From contig CAWIMV010000002.1 in the NCBI GenBank assembly GCA_963837325.1, positions 868,001-932,000 on the forward strand: a stretch of 64,000 bases of DNA, given 5' to 3'. Position 1 is the first letter of the stretch. Each line of letters opens with the position of its first letter. This DNA comes from CAVQKZ01 sp963837325 (lineage in GTDB: Bacteria; Actinomycetota; Actinomycetes; Mycobacteriales; Jatrophihabitantaceae). This document shows, piece by piece, positions 60,173 through 64,000 of this stretch. The translations under genes and the position numbers were made by a program. Below the pieces are notes generated by a model, which was given only the letters and a program-made list of their open reading frames with translations, was not told where the DNA came from and did not search any database.

Positions 60173-61579
60173 ATGTCAGCCACCATGCCGATCGTTGACG
60201 ACCCGAATCGCGACTACGGCGACAAGGTCGTCGCCGTTGAGCCGGGCGGGGTCGAGTTCATTCCGCTCGACGAACGGCACGGTTCGCCGGTGCAGTTGCT
60301 CTGGACCTGGGCCTCTCCGAACCTCGAGTTCGCCACGGTGTTCGTGGGCGTGCTCGGCGTCCTGGTCTTCGGGCTGTCGTTCTGGATGACGGTGTTGGCC
60401 ATCGTCGTCGGCACCGCCGGTGGTGCGCTGAGCCAGGGCGTGCTGTCGACGTGGGGTCCGAAGCACGGCCTGCCGCAGATGGTGCTCGGGCGCACCGCGT
60501 TCGGCTTCATCGGCAACCTGCTACCCGCGGGGCTGATGTCGATCACCGCCGGCATCGGCTGGTTCGCGGTCAACAGCGTCAGCGGGGCGCTCGCGCTCAA
60601 CGCGCTCACCGACATGTCCAAGGAACTCTCCCTGGTCATCATCGTGTTGGTGCAGATCGTCGTGGCCTTCTTCGGCCACAACCTGGTGCAGATGTTCGAA
60701 CGGATCGCGTTCCCGTTCCTCGCGGTCGTGTTCGCCATCGCCGCGGTGGACGTCCTCAGCAAGGCGCATCTCGACGCGCCCGCGGGCGGTGGCATTCCGA
60801 CGCTTGGCGCGTTTCTACTGGAGGTCGGCGCGGCCTTCGGCTATGCGGCCGGCTGGAACCCGTACGCGTCGGACTACACCCGCTACCTCAAACCCGACGT
60901 GAACTCCAAGGCGGTCGGGCTGTTTGCCGCCCTGGGAATCTTCCTGGCCTGCGCGCTGCTCGAGACCGTCGGCGCGGCTTCGGTGACGGCACTTGCCAAG
61001 GCGACCAGCAACCCGACGGCTGACTTCACCGGCATCATGCCAACCTGGATCCGCGATCTCACGCTGTTGGCCATCGCTGTCGGCGCGATCGCCGCGAACG
61101 TGCTGAACATCTACTCCGGGGCGATGTCCTTCCTGGCCATGGGCATCAGGCTGCCCTTGGCGCTTCGCCGAGCGATCGTCGCCGTGGTCTTCGGCGCGAT
61201 CGGTCTGGCCGTCGCCTGGTCCGGACTGAAGGACGCCGGTTCGAAGTACGAGAACTTCCTGCTCGTCATCGCTTACTGGATCGCGCCGTGGCTCGGCGTC
61301 GTCTTCACCGACCGCTGGCTGCGGCGCGGCACCTCGGTCAATCGCCTCGTCGGCGAGACCCGCTATCAGAACTGGGCCGGCCCCATCGCCATGGTGATCG
61401 GCATGGGTATCTCGATCTGGTTGTTCTCCAACCAGACCAAGTACCTCGCGCCGATTCCGAAGGCGCACCCGGCCGTCGGAGACATCACGTTCGAGGTCGG
61501 CTTTGTGATCGCCGCGGTGGCGTACTACGTGCTGTTCCGGTTGCTACGACCGCGGACGGACCCGGTCGAGAGCGCATGA
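60173..61579 (+). CDS. NCS1-family nucleobase permease (cytosine permease-like)
   Basis: Twelve-helix importer of 468 residues in the purine/cytosine permease family. Hallmarks: IPLDERHGSPVQLLWTWASP near the start, the unwound first helix around NLEFATVFVG, QGVLSTWGPKHGLPQMVLGR, ITAGIGWFAVNSVSGA, and SDYTRYLKPDVNS after the fifth to sixth helices. The family is nearest to yeast Fcy2/bacterial purine-cytosine permeases. An in-frame GTG at 60164 is another possible start; no clear ribosome site. The stop overlaps the deaminase ATG (ATGA), so transport and deamination are coupled. Confidence 0.88.
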   Translation: MSATMPIVDDPNRDYGDKVVAVEPGGVEFIPLDERHGSPVQLLWTWASPNLEFATVFVGVLGVLVFGLSFWMTVLAIVVGTAGGALSQGVLSTWGPKHGLPQMVLGRTAFGFIGNLLPAGLMSITAGIGWFAVNSVSGALALNALTDMSKELSLVIIVLVQIVVAFFGHNLVQMFERIAFPFLAVVFAIAAVDVLSKAHLDAPAGGGIPTLGAFLLEVGAAFGYAAGWNPYASDYTRYLKPDVNSKAVGLFAALGIFLACALLETVGAASVTALAKATSNPTADFTGIMPTWIRDLTLLAIAVGAIAANVLNIYSGAMSFLAMGIRLPLALRRAIVAVVFGAIGLAVAWSGLKDAGSKYENFLLVIAYWIAPWLGVVFTDRWLRRGTSVNRLVGETRYQNWAGPIAMVIGMGISIWLFSNQTKYLAPIPKAHPAVGDITFEVGFVIAAVAYYVLFRLLRPRTDPVESA

Positions 61580-62025
61580 CGTTCGATCCGCAGGCCTGGC
61601 TAGCGGTTGCCGTCGAGGAGGCCCGGGCCGGCTTGGCCGAGGGCGGGATCCCGATCGGCGCCGCGCTGTTCGGCCGCGACGGCGACGTGCTCGGCCGCGG
61701 CCACAACCGCCGGGTGCAGGACGACGACCCGTCGATGCACGGCGAGACGTCGGCGTTCCGCAACGCGGGGCGGCAGGCGTCCTATCGGGGGACGACGATG
61801 GTGACGACGCTGTCGCCGTGCTGGTACTGCAGCGGGTTGGTGCGCCAGTTCGGCATCTCCCGCGTCGTGATCGGCGAGGCTCGCACCTTCTACGGCGGGC
61901 ACGACTGGCTGGCCGAGAACGGCGTCGACGTTGTCTTGCTCGACGACCCGACCTGCTTCACGCTGATGACCGACTTCATCGCCGCCCGCCCGGAACTCTG
62001 GAACGAGGACATAGGAGTCGACTGA
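61576..62025 (+). CDS. Cytosine deaminase, yeast FCY1-like
   Basis: Zinc deaminase of 149 residues of the CDA superfamily. The zinc site is HGE (with catalytic Glu) and SPCWYC (PCxxC). The protein resembles yeast cytosine deaminase more than bacterial guanine or tRNA-adenosine deaminases: GGIPIGAALFGRDGDVLGRG followed by HNRR, the TTLSPC block, and the C-terminus RPELWNEDIG against RPQDWFEDIG in yeast. It is unrelated to the CodA amidohydrolase used by E. coli. Expected reaction: cytosine to uracil, and perhaps 5-methylcytosine to thymine, as known for the yeast enzyme. Its ATG overlaps the permease stop, and its stop shares TGATG with the oxygenase. Confidence 0.85.
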   Translation: MTFDPQAWLAVAVEEARAGLAEGGIPIGAALFGRDGDVLGRGHNRRVQDDDPSMHGETSAFRNAGRQASYRGTTMVTTLSPCWYCSGLVRQFGISRVVIGEARTFYGGHDWLAENGVDVVLLDDPTCFTLMTDFIAARPELWNEDIGVD

Positions 62026-62990
62026 TGGCCTCAGCTGTCCCGATCATCGACCTGACGCCGTGGTTCTCCGGCGACGCCGAGGGCCGGGCCGACGTGGCCC
62101 GGCAGGTCGACGCGGCCCTGGCCGACGTCGGATTTCTGCTCGTCACCGGCCACGGCGTGCCGGCTTCGTTGCGGGCGGACGTGCGCCGCGCCGCCCGCGA
62201 GTTCTTCGCGCTGCCCGCGTCGGTGAAGCAGCAGTACGCCGTCACCGTCGGGGGCCGGGGCTGGTTGCCGCCCGGCGTCGAGGCCAACGGCTACGCCGAA
62301 GGCACCGAGACGCCGCCCGACCTCAAGGAGTCGTTCGCGGTCGGGGCCGATCAGCCGACCGGCGATTCCGAGGTCGACGGCTACTGGTTCCAGCCCAACG
62401 TCTACCCGGCGGAGGTGCCCTCGCTCGAGTCATCCGTCGTCGCGTATCTGGCACAGATGCGGACACTGGCCGACGAGCTGCTGGTGCTGTGCGCGGCCGC
62501 GCTCGGCGTCGAGCCGGACTTCTTCACGCGGCACACCGGGCACGCGACGCACACGATGAACATCAACTGGTATCCGCCGGTGTCGATTGCCGGCGCTCCG
62601 GAGCCGGGACAGTTCCGCATCGGGCCGCACACCGACTTCGGCACCGTGACGATTCTGGATCGGGAGCCGGGACGGGGCGGGCTGCAGGTGTGGACCGAGC
62701 AGGACGGCTGGGAGGACGCGCCGTACCACCCGGATGCGTTGACGATCAACACGGGGGATCTGCTGGCGCGGTGGAGCGGGGACCGGTGGAAGTCGAACCG
62801 GCACCGGGTGTTGCCGCCGCAGGCCGAGGCGCCGGAAGAGGATCTGGTCTCGCTGGTGTACTTCTACGAGGCGGATCACGATGCCGTTGTCGAGGCGCTG
62901 CAGCCGCCCGTTGGGCGGGCCAATGACTATGGGCCGGTCGTGGCTGCTGCTTTTCTGCGGGAGCGGCTGGACGCGATCACGATCGGTTGA
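62025..62990 (+). CDS. 2-oxoglutarate/Fe(II)-dependent oxygenase, isopenicillin N synthase family
   Basis: Non-haem iron oxygenase of 321 residues. The DIOX_N part begins VPIIDLTPWFSGDAEGRADV with GFLLVTGHGVPASL, then the double-stranded beta-helix: iron ligands in IGPHTDFGTVTIL (HxD) and NRHRVLPP (distal His), with DALTINTGDLLARWSGDRWKS between. The family includes fungal thymine 7-hydroxylase. The tight coupling to a nucleobase permease and cytosine deaminase (TGATG) makes a pyrimidine substrate such as thymine or uracil attractive, but the substrate is inferred from context only. A 13E12 HNH unit starts 13 bases after the stop. Confidence 0.85.
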   Translation: MASAVPIIDLTPWFSGDAEGRADVARQVDAALADVGFLLVTGHGVPASLRADVRRAAREFFALPASVKQQYAVTVGGRGWLPPGVEANGYAEGTETPPDLKESFAVGADQPTGDSEVDGYWFQPNVYPAEVPSLESSVVAYLAQMRTLADELLVLCAAALGVEPDFFTRHTGHATHTMNINWYPPVSIAGAPEPGQFRIGPHTDFGTVTILDREPGRGGLQVWTEQDGWEDAPYHPDALTINTGDLLARWSGDRWKSNRHRVLPPQAEAPEEDLVSLVYFYEADHDAVVEALQPPVGRANDYGPVVAAAFLRERLDAITIG

Positions 62991-63133
62991 CTTGCGCGCT
63001 TGTTGAAAAGCGAAAAGCGGGCAGCGACGAAGGAGTTTCGTCGTGGGCTGGGTCTCGCGCTCGGGTGCGATTTTCGGGCGAATTGCCTTACAGGATAAAG
63101 GGAAAGTGCTTCCGTTCTGTCGGTCGTCCACGC

Positions 63134-63139
63134 TATAAT
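63134..63139 (+). promoter_or_regulatory. Leaderless promoter of HNH copy 2
   Basis: Perfect TATAAT 7 bases before the ATG at 63147, the same arrangement as copy 1; TTCCGT at 63110-63115 is a weak -35 candidate with an 18-base spacer. Confidence 0.65.
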
Positions 63140-63146
63140 CGACCGT

Positions 63147-64000
63147 ATGAGCGAAGCATTGGCGGATGGCCCGGAGCCCGCGGACTACGTTCCTTCGCTC
63201 CTGGACGCCGACGTTGCTCCCGATGATGTCGCCGCTTGGGCGGCGACGGTCACTCCGGGCTCGGCGGTCATCAAGCCGCTCGTTCATGTGAACGTGAAGC
63301 GGCTGTCCTATGCCGGGCGGGTGGATGCGCTGGCGGCGTTGGAGCGGCAGCGGTCTTGGATCGATGCCCAGCAGTTGCGGTTGTTGGCGGTGATGGCGGC
63401 TGATCCGCCGGTGAAGTCCCCGACCGAGGTTCTGGACAGGGAATGGCTCAAGGAGGACGTGGCCTGTGCGCTGCGTTTGTCGGCGCAGACGGCGGCGGAT
63501 CGGTTGGAGTTCGCGAGAGCGATGACTCGGCTGGCTGCGACGTTGGATTTGCAGGAGCGGGGGGAGATCACGGTGCACCACTCCCGCCACCTGGCCGAGA
63601 CCGTGATGACGTTGGACGACAAGACGACCGCCGCGGTGGAGACGTCAGTGCTGCCGAAGGCGCCGGAGCAGGCGCTCGCGAACTTCAAACGCAGCGTGCG
63701 TAAAGCCGTGTTCACCGTCGCGCCGAAGCCGGCGGAGGAACGCCACCTGGAAGCGGTGAAGCAGCGGCGCGTGGTGCGCACTCCGGTCGCGGATGGCATG
63801 TCCGAGATTTGGATGCTGTTGCCCGACATCGGCGCGACGACGTTCATGACCGCCGTCGACGCCCTCGCCCGCCGCGTCCCGTGTGACGATGACCGGACCG
63901 CCGATCAGCGCCGCGCCGACGCGGTGGTGCAGCTGGCCTTGAACACGCTGCACGGGTCAGTGTCGGATGAGTTGCCGCGTGAACACGGCCTGCGCCCCTC
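63147..64000 (+). CDS. HNH endonuclease, 13E12/DUF222 family, N-terminal part
   Basis: The first 284 or so residues of a second 13E12-type protein; the frame is open to the window edge, so the C-terminal HNH motif lies outside. It starts MSEALADGPEPADYVPSLL and then follows copy 1 closely (SLLDADVAPDDVAAWAATV, RQRSWIDAQQLRLLAVM, GEITVHHSRHLAETVM, VADGMSEIWMLLPD). Differences cluster at the very N-terminus and around the ADPPVKSPTEVLDREW segment. Whether the full copy is intact cannot be seen. Confidence 0.85.
   Translation, partial: MSEALADGPEPADYVPSLLDADVAPDDVAAWAATVTPGSAVIKPLVHVNVKRLSYAGRVDALAALERQRSWIDAQQLRLLAVMAADPPVKSPTEVLDREWLKEDVACALRLSAQTAADRLEFARAMTRLAATLDLQERGEITVHHSRHLAETVMTLDDKTTAAVETSVLPKAPEQALANFKRSVRKAVFTVAPKPAEERHLEAVKQRRVVRTPVADGMSEIWMLLPDIGATTFMTAVDALARRVPCDDDRTADQRRADAVVQLALNTLHGSVSDELPREHGLRP

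Larger units (their letters stand above)
63003..64000 (+). repeat. 13E12-type HNH repeat unit, copy 2 (cut by window end)
   Basis: Begins with the same TTGAAAAGCGAAAAGCGG (63003-63020) as copy 1, 13 bases after the oxygenase stop. The leader diverges in the middle but keeps gctgggtctcgc-like, aaagtgctt and TATAATCGACCGT segments, and the coding part is nearly identical to copy 1 by eye over long stretches. The right end is outside the window. Confidence 0.8.

Overview
The window is a chromosomal stretch of a high-GC actinobacterium. Pointers are dense GTG/ATG starts with 4-base stop/start overlaps, an Lsr2 nucleoid protein, CarD, DisA, F420-dependent enzymes, the non-mevalonate genes ispD/ispF, and a gene order that follows Mycobacterium tuberculosis from Rv3610c to Rv3579c. 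The nadC gene between panC and coaX and the 13E12-type HNH genes suggest a soil actinomycete near Frankiales/Sporichthyales/Jatrophihabitans rather than a mycobacterium. That placement is inference.

Layout. 1-6.9 kb: hpt end, ftsH and the folate operon folE-folP-folB-folK, with two membrane proteins; folB has an apparent one-base frameshift. 6.9-16.8 kb, leftward: a TetR-controlled acyl-CoA operon (TetR, enoyl-CoA hydratase, two acyl-CoA dehydrogenases, both subunits of a biotin-dependent acyl-CoA carboxylase, an AtuA-like protein, a TIGR03084/DinB-like protein). It resembles the M. tuberculosis echA7-fadE12-accA2-accD2-fadE13 cluster and interrupts the syntenic block. 16.9-31.3 kb: MscS channel, MazG-like protein, DUF2520-panC-nadC-coaX, an F420 oxidoreductase, a two-component system with an ABC-2 exporter, lysS, lsr2, a 13E12 HNH gene and a secreted GH3 glycosidase behind a DasR-like site. 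31.6-45.2 kb: clpC, mutY, a membrane protein, disA-radA, an LpqE-like lipoprotein, carD-ispD-ispF, a Cys/Met-metabolism PLP enzyme, cysS and rlmB.

45.2-64 kb is accessory: an AlaX-type editing protein, a lipoprotein, an MsiK-like ABC ATPase, a PlsC acyltransferase, tRNA-Thr(TGT), a KstD-like FAD dehydrogenase, an HtrA-like protease, the phenylacetate cluster (TetR-paaK-paaI divergent from paaZ-paaABCDE around a PaaR-like operator), a three-gene cytosine operon (NCS1 permease, yeast-type cytosine deaminase, 2-oxoglutarate/Fe oxygenase), and a second 13E12 HNH copy cut by the window edge.

Features that deserve follow-up: a family of about 20-bp repeats (CCGGTCACCAGCGGGGAAAA) in two clusters, one read through in frame by the carboxylase alpha subunit; the cytosine deaminase/oxygenase operon; the paired HNH units with leaderless promoters; overlapping alternative hairpins between radA and disA; and the folB frameshift. 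No gene-free stretch exceeds 300 bases. No CRISPR array, phage, insertion sequence or rRNA gene was seen.
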